A stretch of DNA of 64,000 nt from Plantago ovata (Eukaryota > Streptophyta > Magnoliopsida > Lamiales > Plantaginaceae). Every line of letters begins with the position of its first letter. The first letter of the stretch is position 1. The notes beneath the pieces were generated by a model. It ran no database searches. It was not told the origin of the DNA and saw only the letters and a list, made by a program, of their open reading frames with translations. Position numbers and translations under genes: made by a program. Below, piece after piece: positions 23,378-34,277 of this stretch. The stretch covers positions 101,841,348 through 101,905,347 of the forward strand of contig CM051456.1 in assembly GCA_028274465.1 (NCBI GenBank). Direction: 5' to 3'.

Positions 23378-25264
23378 TCAATCGATTTGAGCTCTCAGCA
23401 AGGGTAAAACAGAGAAACACTGGAGATAGTGGAGCCTTTGCATAGGTACTTGATTGCATGTTTCAGCAACCTTAGTTTGACCAAACTGATAGATTACTGG
23501 AGGACTACTATCAGTAGCACGTACAAAGGAGATAGGTGATTTATCTTTTCTCAAGATTTCTACGTTATCACCTTCGCACGTTGCTCCTAAACCTTCTTTC
23601 TGAGATGGATCTCTCAAATAAGAGTTTAGTTCAGTCAGCGTATTACTTGCTTCCACATAGGATTTGAAATTGATTTTCATCTTTTTCATTTCTTGGATTT
23701 CAGCAAGTAACTTTAGAATTGAGGACTGATACTCTTCCAATTCTAATGCCATTTGAGAATTTTTCTCTGCAGCCTCAGCAATCAACTTCTTAAGATGCCT
23801 TATTTCAGCATCCTTTTCTCCTGTCTCTTCCTTCAGCAAAACATACTTTTCAGTAGTTTGCTTGGTCAGAATTTCAGCAAGTTGAAGTTTCTCTTGCTGT
23901 TTGCTGAGAGTTTTCTCAAATCTTTCGATTTCTCCTTGAATCTTGTCAAGGTCAATCTCGTCTTCACTTTCTGATTCTGAGTCAGAGGTAGAGTTATTTA
24001 CCTGACCGGCCATGAGGCAGAATTCGTAGTTCGACACATCTGGATAAGCTTCCATTGCTATTCCACACACTTCTTTGCCAATCTCCACGTCTAGAGTGGC
24101 TTCTTCATCGTCGGTGTCTGAACTTTCATCCTCATTGTCTTCTGAGCTTGTATCATTACACAATGCATCGATTTTTGCTTGAAGCTTCTTCTTTTCTTCA
24201 GCAATGAAAGCTCTTTTGAACTTCTTCTTCTTTTCAGCAGACTTGCCTTTCAGCAAAGGGCAATTAGCTTTGAAGTGTCCAGGCTTTTTGCAGTAAAAAC
24301 ATAGATCATTTCCAACTGCTGGTTCTTTTGAAGATGTAGCTTGCTGAGCTTGCTTGTTCAGCGAGCTAGTATCATTCTTGTACTTATGGTAGTTGTTACC
24401 AAGATGCTTTTTCAGCTTCTCTTTTGCTTTTCGCCTTTCAAGTTCCTTACTGATGAACTTCTTCATGTTTTTAACAACTAAAGCATTTTCATCAGCAGGC
24501 TCTTTATCATTCTTCTTTTCAGAAGACGACGGCTTTGCAGCAAGAGCAATGTTTTGCGATTTTTCAGCAAACACATTTTCTCTTTGCTTTGTCTCATAAT
24601 TGACAGTAGCAAGATGAGAGAACAACTCTGTTGGTGTAATGTCAGGCATTCCTTGATTATAATAGAAATTCTGAGTATGGATGCATTCTTGATTCAAACT
24701 TCTGATGATAGTTTTCACTTTCTCAGAATCTGAATAAAGATTTCCAACACCCAGCGCTGCCATTTCACTAACAAGAGTTGTGAATCTGAAGTCCAAGTCT
24801 TCCAGTGACTCGTTAGCACCTTGCTTAAAGTTTTGAAACTTTAATTTAAGTACTTCAAGTTTGTTTTCCTTGGTCTTGTCAGATCCAGCACAAAGATCTT
24901 GAACCATTTTCCAAGCTTCCTTTGCAGTCTTAGCACCCCACAGTTTGCACTGTATGGTATCCGGAGTTGATCTGATGATGATGTTTCTTGCTTGGCCATC
25001 AAGACGGAATCTCTTAGCTTCGTCAGAAGTCCATTCCTCTTTTGGTTTTGGCACAACAGTATTTGATGGTTCGCCAAGGATGGTTTCCTTCCCAGCTTCA
25101 GTGGTCTTGTGAGGGAAACTCCTTTCAATCTTAGTGATCTTGATAGGTCCATCATTAATGACGGTTACCATCTCATCACTAATGGCCTCAAGATGTAGCA
25201 TCATGTTGTTTCGCCATTTCTCGTAATTTTCCAGCTTCAGCAAGGGAGCATCTCCTAAAGACAT
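23378..25264 (-). pseudogene. Copia-2(-) gag (fossil, long open frame)
   Basis: The frame starts MSLGDAPLLKLENYEKWRNN. A copia gag domain follows (WKMVQDLCAGSDKTKENKLE, NFKQGANESLEDLDFRFTTL), then a Lys-rich stretch, a CCHC knuckle (CFYCKKPGHFKANC), an acidic Ser/Asp/Glu stretch and a long coiled coil (about residues 420-560). The length (over 600 residues) and coiled coil fit SIRE-type elements. Confidence 0.88.
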
Positions 25265-25362
25265 CCTGTCAGCAAAGCACTACCAACCTGATCAAGTGAG
25301 AGTGATTTACGGAAAGCACATAAGGGGATCTAGGTTCAGTGCAGAAGGCTAAAGAACCTCCT

Positions 25363-25374
25363 GCTCTGATACCA
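25363..25374 (-). other. Primer-binding site of Copia-2(-)
   Basis: On the minus strand TGGTATCAGAGC lies two bases inside the 5' LTR end and is complementary to the 3' end of initiator methionine tRNA. Confidence 0.9.
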
Positions 25375-25376
25375 CT

Positions 25377-27017
25377 TGTTGGTCCCTTTAAACAACAAGA
25401 AAAGACTAGAGGGGGGGGGTGAATAGTCTTTTCAAACTTTCGTCGTTTAAAAACTTTCTCAACAAGTACTTATTACTTTTCAGTAATGAGGTTGCTGATA
25501 CTTAACTTTGTCAGCAAGCGTAAGTTACTTTACAGTAGCTTGGTTTGCTGATACTTGAAATCAGAGAGCGTAAGTCTTTGAAACAATAAGTGCTCTTTCA
25601 GCAAGTAAAGAGTTTTCAGCAAGTGAAGTGAGTGACTGTGTACAAACAGATATAATTTGCTGAAAGCTAAATGCAGTAAGTAAATCACACAAACGCTTTT
25701 ATAGTGGTATCTGAGAGTGGCGTAATCTCTCAACTAATCCACTTTGTCCTTTCTAGGACTGAATCCACTAAGATATGATTGAGGTTCCTTACAATCTCCT
25801 ATCTAAAGCGATTCAACAGAAACCAAAGCACACTTGCTTTGTCTCCAACCTAAACTAGAGAACTCAACCTTGTTCTCCACCAAACTTGGTACTTTTAATC
25901 AGCAAAACTATGCTCGATTAAGTTCCCCCTGAATATCACGCCTGAAAGGGTGTATTTTCAGTTAGAGAGTTTTGGGGTGAGATGACTTAATTATAACTTA
26001 TTCAGTTACAACAAGTAATCTAAGAAACACAACTTGGAATACTTTGCAGTAAACAAGTTTGATTGTTTCTGGTGTCAAGACTTGTTCTTGTTCGAAAGAA
26101 AGAACACTAAACTAATTTCTTAGCCGAGTTTGTTCTACTTCTTCACAAGTAGCTTTTTCAAGCTTTAAGTCTTGGAACGGATCAATGACAGTAAGAGTGA
26201 TTGAAGGTTTGAGTTTTTAAGCACAAGTGAGAGTTTGATCACGTTGTTGACACACTTCAACTCTTTGCCGGATGACCTCTATTTATAGTGCAAGTAAGGA
26301 GCCGTTTGAATTTCAAATCCTAAGGCTTTTGTTCCTTAACATGTCACTATCTTGCTTTTGTACTTTCAGCAGCGACTTTGTTTGTCTTCTAGTCTTCATG
26401 TCCTTCGCGTGTAAGCTTTGCATTAAATGCACATTTGAATAGAATTCAAACAGTAACATTGGAGCGCAAATTCTCGTACATTCAGCAAGAGGTCACATAT
26501 GTTCATCAGCAAGTGTTCAGTCTCAGTTTCAGCAAGCACAACCTATTCTGTCTTTCAGATTTTCACTTATGCAATGCTGTTGCTGAACATTCCACTTTCT
26601 GAGTAAACACGTGCCTTACCAGTCTTCAGCAATCTTCAAGGCTTCAAGTCTTCGAGTCTTCAAATCTTCAGATCTTCAAAAGTCTTCAAGATTCTGACCG
26701 GTTTCTTATTTGCTTCAATAATTTGTTTGTAATAAACAAAATATATCTTCAACAAATGCTTCAATAGGTCATTTTCTTTTCAGAAAATAAGATTCATTAA
26801 AGCTAAGCATCAATAAGATATTTTCTTTTCAGAAAATAAAATACATCATACGCAAAAGAAATAACTTATCTAATACCTAACTAAATCATCAGCAAATGTT
26901 CCTCTTTTACAATGTCCTTAAAATTCTAAATTCCTATGGACCTTAAGAGTACTAGTTACTGGACTGTTCTTAATTTAGCATGGTTAATTGCTCATCGAAA
27001 TTACAAGTTTCCTAACA
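25377..27017 (-). repeat. Copia-2(-) 5' LTR
   Basis: This 1,641-bp partner of 16016-17657 has the same TG...CA ends. The gypsy LTR resumes at 27023 after the target duplication. Confidence 0.95.
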
Positions 27018-27022
27018 CCCAT
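27018..27022. repeat. Target-site duplication of Copia-2(-), right (cccat)
   Basis: The bases cccat match 16011-16015. Confidence 0.93.
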
Positions 27023-27461
27023 TAAGGAGGTCCATGGGCTTTGGCCCAAACATACATCTTGACTAGGGTTTGGAGGGCATTATTGACTTTTTGGGTCCCA
27101 TGGAGTAATCAGGAAGACGGGTCCCACAAGGAGCGACCACCCTTGGTCCTCGTGTCTTCCTCTCACGTCCGTGGTCCGAGCAGTGCTATGCCTAGTCTCT
27201 TTTGAAGGGTGTCACCTTGGCGTAAGGTCCTCCTCGAGCCCTAGAGATGCTCATCGAGCCCAACATCTGCATTGTCCTTGTAGTGAGCTTATCTTGAGGG
27301 TTGGCCTCTTAGTGATGGTCGGACCGTATGTTGGTCGAGCCACACCTAAGTGACATACTTGGGTGTGGTCGCGCCCTTTGAGGGACAACCCTTGATGCTT
27401 TGTCGCGCTCTTAGACCGCTCCAGTTCGTACATGCGGACTGGACATATTTTAACACCAACA
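27023..27461 (-). repeat. Gypsy 5' LTR, outer part
   Basis: On the minus strand it begins TGTTGGTGTTAAAATATGTC at 27461, giving the TG end expected to pair with ...CAACA at 15626. Beyond it lies CIPK-related DNA. The matching target duplication cannot be seen because the other end of the element is missing. Confidence 0.75.
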
Positions 27462-27521
27462 GAGATGAACATTGAATGTGCAAAGCCGAAGGTGATGAGT
27501 GCTTTTGAGATTATCTATCTC
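27462..27521 (+). pseudogene. CIPK NAF-domain fragment (second copy)
   Basis: Sixty bases nearly identical to 29579-29638 encode EMNIECAKPKVMSAFEII, the segment leading into the CBL-binding NAF motif of CIPK kinases. The sequence diverges after 27521. It abuts the gypsy end, so its upstream part was lost or replaced. Confidence 0.75.
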
Positions 27522-28661
<1,140 letters not shown>

Positions 28662-28723
28662 CGTAGACAATTGAGCTAGTTGTATATTTTAGTTCGGCAG
28701 AACTCATGTAGATTAAAGGGAAT

Positions 28724-30018
28724 GTGTTGATGCAAAGATACAACATCAGGAAGTTGCTCGAGAAAAGTACATTTGCAAAGGTTTACCATGCGAGAGATTT
28801 GGTGACTGGTGTGAGCGTTGCAATTAAGATGATTGACAAAGAAAATATATTGAAGATTGGGATGACAGATCAATTCAAACGAGAGAGAGATCTCTTCGAT
28901 GAGACTCGTGCAACATCCCAATGTAGTACAACTTTTCGAAGTTTTGGCTACCAAAACAAAGATCTATATGGTCCTGGAGAATGTAAGAAGAGACGAGCTC
29001 TTCAATAAGGTACTCAAGGGGAAACTAAAAGAAAGTTCCACGAGGACATAATTCCAACAACTGATTAGTGCCATTGATTTCTGCCACAGTAGGGGTGTGT
29101 ATCATCGAGATCTCAAACTCGAGAACCTTCTGGTGGATGAGAATGGGAACCATAAGGTTACTGATTTTAGATTGAGTGCTCTTGTGGGATCAAAAGGGCA
29201 GGATGAGTTTCTCCACACTATGTGTGGGACCCCTGCGTACACTGCCCCAGATGTTATATGTAGAAGGGCATATGACGGGAGCAAAGTCGATACATGGTCA
29301 TGCGGTGTCATATTGTTTGCTTTGTTGGCTGGATATATCCCGTTCCATGATTCTAATCTTATGGAGATGTACAAGAAGATAGGGAAGGCGGAGTTTACGT
29401 GTCGTAACTGGATCCCCCCCCCCTGAATGCTCGTAAGCTTATCTCTAGAATCTTGGATCCGAAGCCAAGAACTAGTATCTCTATATCAAAGATCAAGGAG
29501 AATCACTGGTTCCGTAGAGGCCTGCTGCAATCCAGAGGCACGAGAACATATGTCGATCCTGCAGACGAGCGTGGCATAGAGATGAACATTGAATGTGCAA
29601 AGCCCAAGGTGATGAGTGCTTTCGAGATTATCTCTCTCTCTCGGCTGGTCTTGACTTGTCTGGGCTATTTGCTGGCGAAGAAGAGAAGACAGAGTTCAAG
29701 TTTACTTCCACCCAACCGGCCAACACAATATTTTCGAAGCTGGAAGAAATTGCCAATCGTCTGAAGTTGAAGGTGACAAAGAAGGATGGGGGTTTAGTAA
29801 GATTTAAATGACCAAAAGACGTCTGAAAAGGTGTCATTTCCATTGATTCAAAGGTTATTCCCCGAATTTCCACTTGGTTGAGATCAAAAGGTACAATGGT
29901 GACATACTGGAGTGTAAAAAAATGGTGAAGCAGGATATCAAATCTTCTATGGAAGACATTGTTTGGACATGGGAGGGCGAGGAGCTGCCTAGTTGCAGCA
30001 GCATCGACAACAACATGT
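28724..30018 (+). pseudogene. CBL-interacting protein kinase (CIPK) pseudogene
   Basis: The family is a Ser/Thr kinase with a C-terminal CBL-binding NAF domain, acting in plant calcium signalling. Seen in order: an N-lobe piece ([36 protein letters not shown]), the catalytic loop [16 protein letters not shown], the activation segment, [20 protein letters not shown], a NAF-like motif (MSAFEIISLSAGLDLSGLF) and an FKFTS/NRLKLKV tail ending at a TAG at 30016-30018. Signs of decay: the glycine loop is GxSxxA (STFAKV instead of GTFAKV), DFG reads DFR, APE reads APD, NAF reads SAF, and frames shift within the N-lobe, after the kinase domain (about 29425) and in the C-terminal part. There are no obvious introns, as in the intron-poor CIPK clade. 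It is not functional as read. Confidence 0.88.
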
Positions 30019-30166
30019 AGTTCAGCAGGATTTTCGAGTTACGGCCTAGTTCATAATCTAGAGTTCCAGTTACCCTTAGATATCAGCAGGAGATATGACC
30101 ATCTCTCCAGTAATAGCCCGTGACGATGCCACGACATAGTTTCACTATTACGTAAATGTTTTGAAT

Positions 30167-30360
30167 GATATTACAATTTTGATGGAGTTATAAGGGTGAC
30201 CGAGTGGTAATGGTGTTGGAGTAGCATGCACGGGTGTGGGGTTTGAAACCCTACGGAGACATAGAGTGGTGAATATTTGGAGTTAAAAGGTGGTCAAGGA
30301 GTAGTGTATGAGTACGAGAAGCGTAGGATAGATTGACCGTTTAAGAAAAAGATATTACAA
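30167..30360 (+). mobile_element. tRNA-derived SINE with 10-bp target duplication
   Basis: The body is 30177-30350. Near its 5' end lies a box-A-like stretch (GGTGACCGAGTGGTAA, about 30187) and a strong box B (GGTTTGAAACC, about 30240), the internal polymerase III promoter of tRNA-derived SINEs. The 3' end is A-rich (TTTAAGAAAAA). The 10-bp direct repeat GATATTACAA flanks it (30167-30176 and 30351-30360). It is too degenerate and long for a tRNA gene. Confidence 0.75.
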
Positions 30361-30607
30361 ATACTCCATGATGAATAATTCCAGAAAAATTAATGGTTTT
30401 GTATCAAATATTAACAAAAGAAATAAAAGAGTTCAAGATATTTATATTGTACATAAACACAAATGTGATCATCACCTGTAACACGAAATGAATAAAACAT
30501 TAAGGGATCTATTAATTTGACAAATAAATCCTAATAAAAATCGAGGAAGCATAAACTACCAAAGAGAAACAATGAATAGCAATAATTTTGTAAGAGTGGT
30601 AAAATTA
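30361..30607. other. AT-rich spacer, no gene seen
   Basis: A/T-rich DNA between the SINE and the helicase relic. It may belong to the 3' part of the Helitron, but I see no clear terminus. Confidence 0.4.
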
Positions 30608-32480
30608 CCTTAGGTTGTAAATAACTACTTTGTATACAACATTAGTTGTCACATGGGATGATCTCTCTTCTTCTTCTAGTACTAACATTTTTAAGACCCT
30701 TATTGTTGGTTACTCGTGAAAATGAGACATATAGTTGCCCGTGGCTGAAGAACGACTTAGGTAGATAGAGGCCAACGTTGTTAATGGTCATCGCGTAACT
30801 AACTACCATTGGAAACTGTCTGCGTTGGAATCTAATAGGAAATTTGGTCATATCAGAAGGTAACAATAGCATATGTGAAATGTATACCCTATTTCCAACA
30901 TTCCTCCATAATATCATTGTGGCCTCTATGATTTTTTCCCCAATCATCCTTGTTCCATTGCATAGCTCCGCATACTGGTCGATGTTCCTTAAAAGCATAA
31001 TGAGGCAGCCAACTTTTAGTCTAATGGCATGATTAGCCAAACCCGAACTTTTGATTATATTTAGGAACTCCATCAAGTAGACCTCTTCTTTACGCATAAT
31101 GTCATCCTCATCAGGACATCGATCATCCGGAGAAGCCCTTTGCCCTAACCACACTAACGATGGGGCGGCTAAAAAGTGTATCCAGGAGAATGAGTTTACA
31201 AATATGCAATAATAGAATCATCGCCGATAACAATGTCAAGGGCCAATACATTATGCTCTTCTTCACTTATGATATTATCACTTTTGATTACTTTCGTGCA
31301 TTTAAGTTCACTTCCTTTCGGAAAGAAGCACCAAGAAGAGTCCAGTAGATTTTTTTTGATCAAGAATGAAATCTGCTTTCCCCGAGCCCTCACATCTTAC
31401 TACATCAATTGCGAGATTGACTGACGCTGGGAGCCGATTCGGAGAAAGAAAAAACATGGCATGAGATAAGCAGCGGAAAAATGGTGAACTCAAGTACTCA
31501 TTCGACTCACCAGGCAACAAGGACATAATGTAGTCATTTATATGCTCAACAATTTCATTAGTCGGCACTAGAATGCCTCTATCATGATAATACTCATCGT
31601 CACCAACATAAGCTAGAATGGAAGGATATGTATTGTTCACAATAGCTGCAATTGGGTCCGATGCGGGTTGGATTATTATGTCATCGGGCAAATCAAACTC
31701 AACTTCCCAATCATTTGATCCACCGACCTAGCCATCTCCAACCATTAACAACTAATCAGAGAAATCCTTGATCTCACGCACCTCTGAAGTAGATCCATCT
31801 GACTGCATGTTCATTTAGCCAAATTTAAAAAGGTGAGTACCGGTGGCACGTAATTTACAATTTTACATATTTGTTGAGTATTTAAAATAAAAGAGAGTAA
31901 TGATTAACTCTCCCAACACACCTGTAATTGCATGTTCTTCGTTAACTTCAAAACAGTGCATGAACCTCGGTCCATATTCTCGTAGATGAGTACAAATATG
32001 CATGGACAATGTCCTGCCTGCTATCCTTCGGCACAACTAGTAATATATGTCTGAAATCGCCTCCAAAGACCACAACCAATCCACCAAACGGCTTACCAGA
32101 AGGTCTCCCATTTGGTCCCCTAACAATATCTCGTAGACTTCGGTCAAGGGCCTCAAAACAAGACTTATTAGTCATAGGAGTCTCACCCCTTATAATAAGT
32201 TTGGTGTTCAACAACAACCTTGCCACTTTGCTACTGAGGTATATATCTTGCTACACATTGAAGTCTCATCGATTTGCAAGGGTATTCCAAATCGTGAATG
32301 TGCCAGGCGGCCTCTCGGTAGAAGAAGGGAGGCAATCTCGCTGGACGCTACAGGTAGAACAATATCACGCCGTCCTCTTAATGCATAGCATAGTGTCTTC
32401 CAAAGAGACGTCTTTCCGGTCCCTCCATGGCCATATAGGAAGAAAACACCACCATATCCAGTTGAAATGGCATCCATGAT
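30608..32480 (-). pseudogene. Helitron PIF1-like helicase relic, C-terminal two thirds
   Basis: Minus-strand segments match a Helitron helicase in order: Walker A (VFFLYGHGGTGKTSLWKTL), LPVASSEIASLLLPRGRLAH, the Walker B region, GGLVVVFGGDFRHILLVVPK, the CTVLKLTKNM block, ILVPTNEIVEHINDYIMSLL, LKVGCLIMLLRNIDQ and the C-terminal YVSFSRVTNNKGLK. Damage is clear: the DEAP box reads GETP (IIRGETPM), there are in-frame stops near 31730-31770, and several shifts, one just before the natural C-terminus (TTNVVYK at about 30630). A gap at about 31800-31920 with GT/AG-like ends may be an intron. The N-terminal Rep/HUH part is absent; the plus-strand Copia-2 begins at 32481 inside the helicase. Confidence 0.85.
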
Positions 32481-34165
32481 TGTTAGGAAACTTGTAATTT
32501 TGATGAGCAATTAACCATGCTAAATTAAGAACAGTCCAGTAACTAGTACTCTTAAGGTCCATAGGAATTTAGAATTTTAAGGACATTGTAAAAGAGGAAC
32601 GTTTGCTGATGACTTAGTTAGGTGTTAGATAAGTTATTTCTTTTGTGTATGACGTATTTTATTTTCTGAGAAGAAAATAATTTATTGACACTTTAGAGTA
32701 TGATGTATTTTATTTTATGAAAAGAAAATATCTTATTGATGCTTAGCTTTAATGAATCTTATTTTCTGAAAAGAAAATGACCTATTGAAGCATTTGCTGA
32801 AGATATTTTTTTTTATTACAAACAAATTATTGAAGCAAATAAGAAACCGGTCAGAATCTTGAAGACTTTTGAAGATCTGAAGATTTGAAGACTTGAAGCC
32901 TTGAAGATTTCTGAAGACTGGTAAGGCACGTGTTTACTCAGAAAGTGGAATGTTCAGCAACAGCATTGCATAAGTGAAAATCTGAAAGACAGAGTAGGTT
33001 GTGCTTGCTGAAACTGAGACTGAACACTTGCTGATGAACATATGTGACCTCTTGCTGAATGTACGAGAATTTGCGCTCCAATGTTACTGTTTGAATTCTA
33101 TTCAAATGTGCATTTAATGCAAAGTTTACACGCAAAGGACATGAAGACTAGAAGACAAACAAAGTCGCTGCTGAAAGTACAAAAGCAAGATAGTGACATG
33201 TTAAGGAACAAAAGCCTTAGGATTTGAAATTCAAACGGCTCCTTACTTGCACTATAAATAGAGGTCATCCGGCAAAGAGTTGAAGTGTGTCAACAACGTG
33301 ATCAAACTCTCACTTGTGCTTAAAAACTCACAAACCTTCAAACACTCTTACTGCCATTGATCCGTTCCAAGACTTAAAGCTTGAAAAAGCTACTTGTGAA
33401 GAAGAAGAACAAACTCGGCTAAGAAATTAGTTTAGTGTTCTTTCTTTCGGACAAGAACAAGTCTTGACACCAGAAACAATCAAACTTGTTTACTGCAAAG
33501 TATTCCAAGTTGTGTTTCTTAGATTACTTGTTGTAACTGAATAAGTTATAATTAAGTCATCTCACCCCAAAACTCTCTAACTGAAAATACACCCTTTCAG
33601 GCGTGATATTCAGGGGGAACTTGATCGAGCATAGTTTTGCTGATTAAAAGTACCAAGTTTGGTGGAGAACAAGGTTGAGTTCTCTAGTTTAGGTTGGAGA
33701 CAAAGCAAGTGTGCTTTGGTTTCTGTTGAATCGCTTTAGATAGGAGATTGTAAGGAACCTCAATCATATCTTAGTGGATTCAGTCCTAGAAAGGACAAAG
33801 TGGATTAGTTGAGAGATTACGCCACTCTCAGATACCACTATAAAAGCGTTTGTGTGATTTACTTACTGCATTTAGCTTTCAGCAAATTATATCTGTTTGT
33901 ACACAGTCACTCACTTCACTTGCTGAAAACTCTTTACTTGTTGAAAGAGCACTTATTGTTTCAAAGACTTCCGCTCTCTGATTTTAAGTATTAGCAAACC
34001 AAGCTACTGTAAAGTAACTTACGCTTTCTGAGAAAGTTAAGTATCAGCAACCTCATTACTGAAAAGTAATAAGTACTTGCTGAGAAAGTTTTAAACGACG
34101 AAAGTTTGAAAAGACTATTCACCCCCCCCCCTCTAGTCTTTTCTTGTTGTTTAAAGGGACCAACA
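32481..34165 (+). repeat. Copia-2(+) 5' LTR
   Basis: The 1,685-bp LTR runs TGTTAGGAAACTTG...GGGACCAACA. U3 has three related AT-rich units with ATTTTCT/AGAAAAT inverted repeats (32659-32680, about 32710-32730, 32761-32778) and a GAAGA repeat block (32861-32920). A TATA box CTATAAATA lies at 33252-33260. The hexamer TGCTGA/TCAGCA occurs 12 times. Confidence 0.95.
33252..33260 (+). promoter_or_regulatory. Predicted TATA box of the Copia-2 LTR
   Basis: CTATAAATA is followed by GAGGTCATCC. The same box occurs in all four LTRs of this family in the window (near 16920, 26280 and 56835), about 900 bp before the LTR end. Confidence 0.7.
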
Positions 34166-34167
34166 AG

Positions 34168-34179
34168 TGGTATCAGAGC
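34168..34179 (+). other. Primer-binding site of Copia-2(+)
   Basis: TGGTATCAGAGC lies two bases after the LTR end and is complementary to the 3' end of initiator methionine tRNA. Confidence 0.9.
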
Positions 34180-34277
34180 AGGAGGTTCTTTAGCCTTCTG
34201 CACTGAACCTAGATCCCCTTAAGTGCTTTCCGTAAATCACTCTCACTTGATCAGTTTGGTAGTGCTTTGCTGACAGG

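Larger units (their letters stand above)
16016..27017 (-). mobile_element. Copia-2(-): SIRE-type copia element without pol domains
   Basis: This 11,002-bp element on the minus strand has 5' LTR 25377-27017, an initiator-Met primer site, a long gag, a long third ORF region, a polypurine tract and 3' LTR 16016-17657, with a 5-bp target duplication. I see no integrase, RT or RNase H in it, so it would have depended on relatives for movement. The LTRs differ at about 15 sites by eye (about 0.9%), roughly 0.3-0.7 million years. It has a few frame breaks in the third ORF. Confidence 0.93.
1494..27461 (-). mobile_element. Ty3/gypsy element, Tat-like, 5' part, split by two copia insertions
   Basis: Without the two nested elements this is about 5.0 kb: one LTR, a primer-binding-like site, gag, protease and most of reverse transcriptase, all on the minus strand. 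RNase H, integrase and the 3' LTR are not present; the element stops at an LTR-like fragment near 1494. RT motifs (FMDAYQGFYQVKM, AYVDDMLVKS) fit the Tat/Ogre group. It is broken, with several frame breaks besides the insertions. It is the oldest layer of this nest, since both copia elements sit inside it. With a single LTR it cannot be dated by LTR comparison. Confidence 0.85.

Noticed and set aside
30107-30135. Helitron 3' end (CTGG with a short CGTG/CACG hairpin on the minus strand)
   Set aside because: The stem is only four bases and the CTRR match is weak; without other copies it cannot be told from chance.
30187-30260. tRNA gene
   Set aside because: Box B is good, but the arms do not form a cloverleaf and the unit is flanked by target duplications as a SINE.
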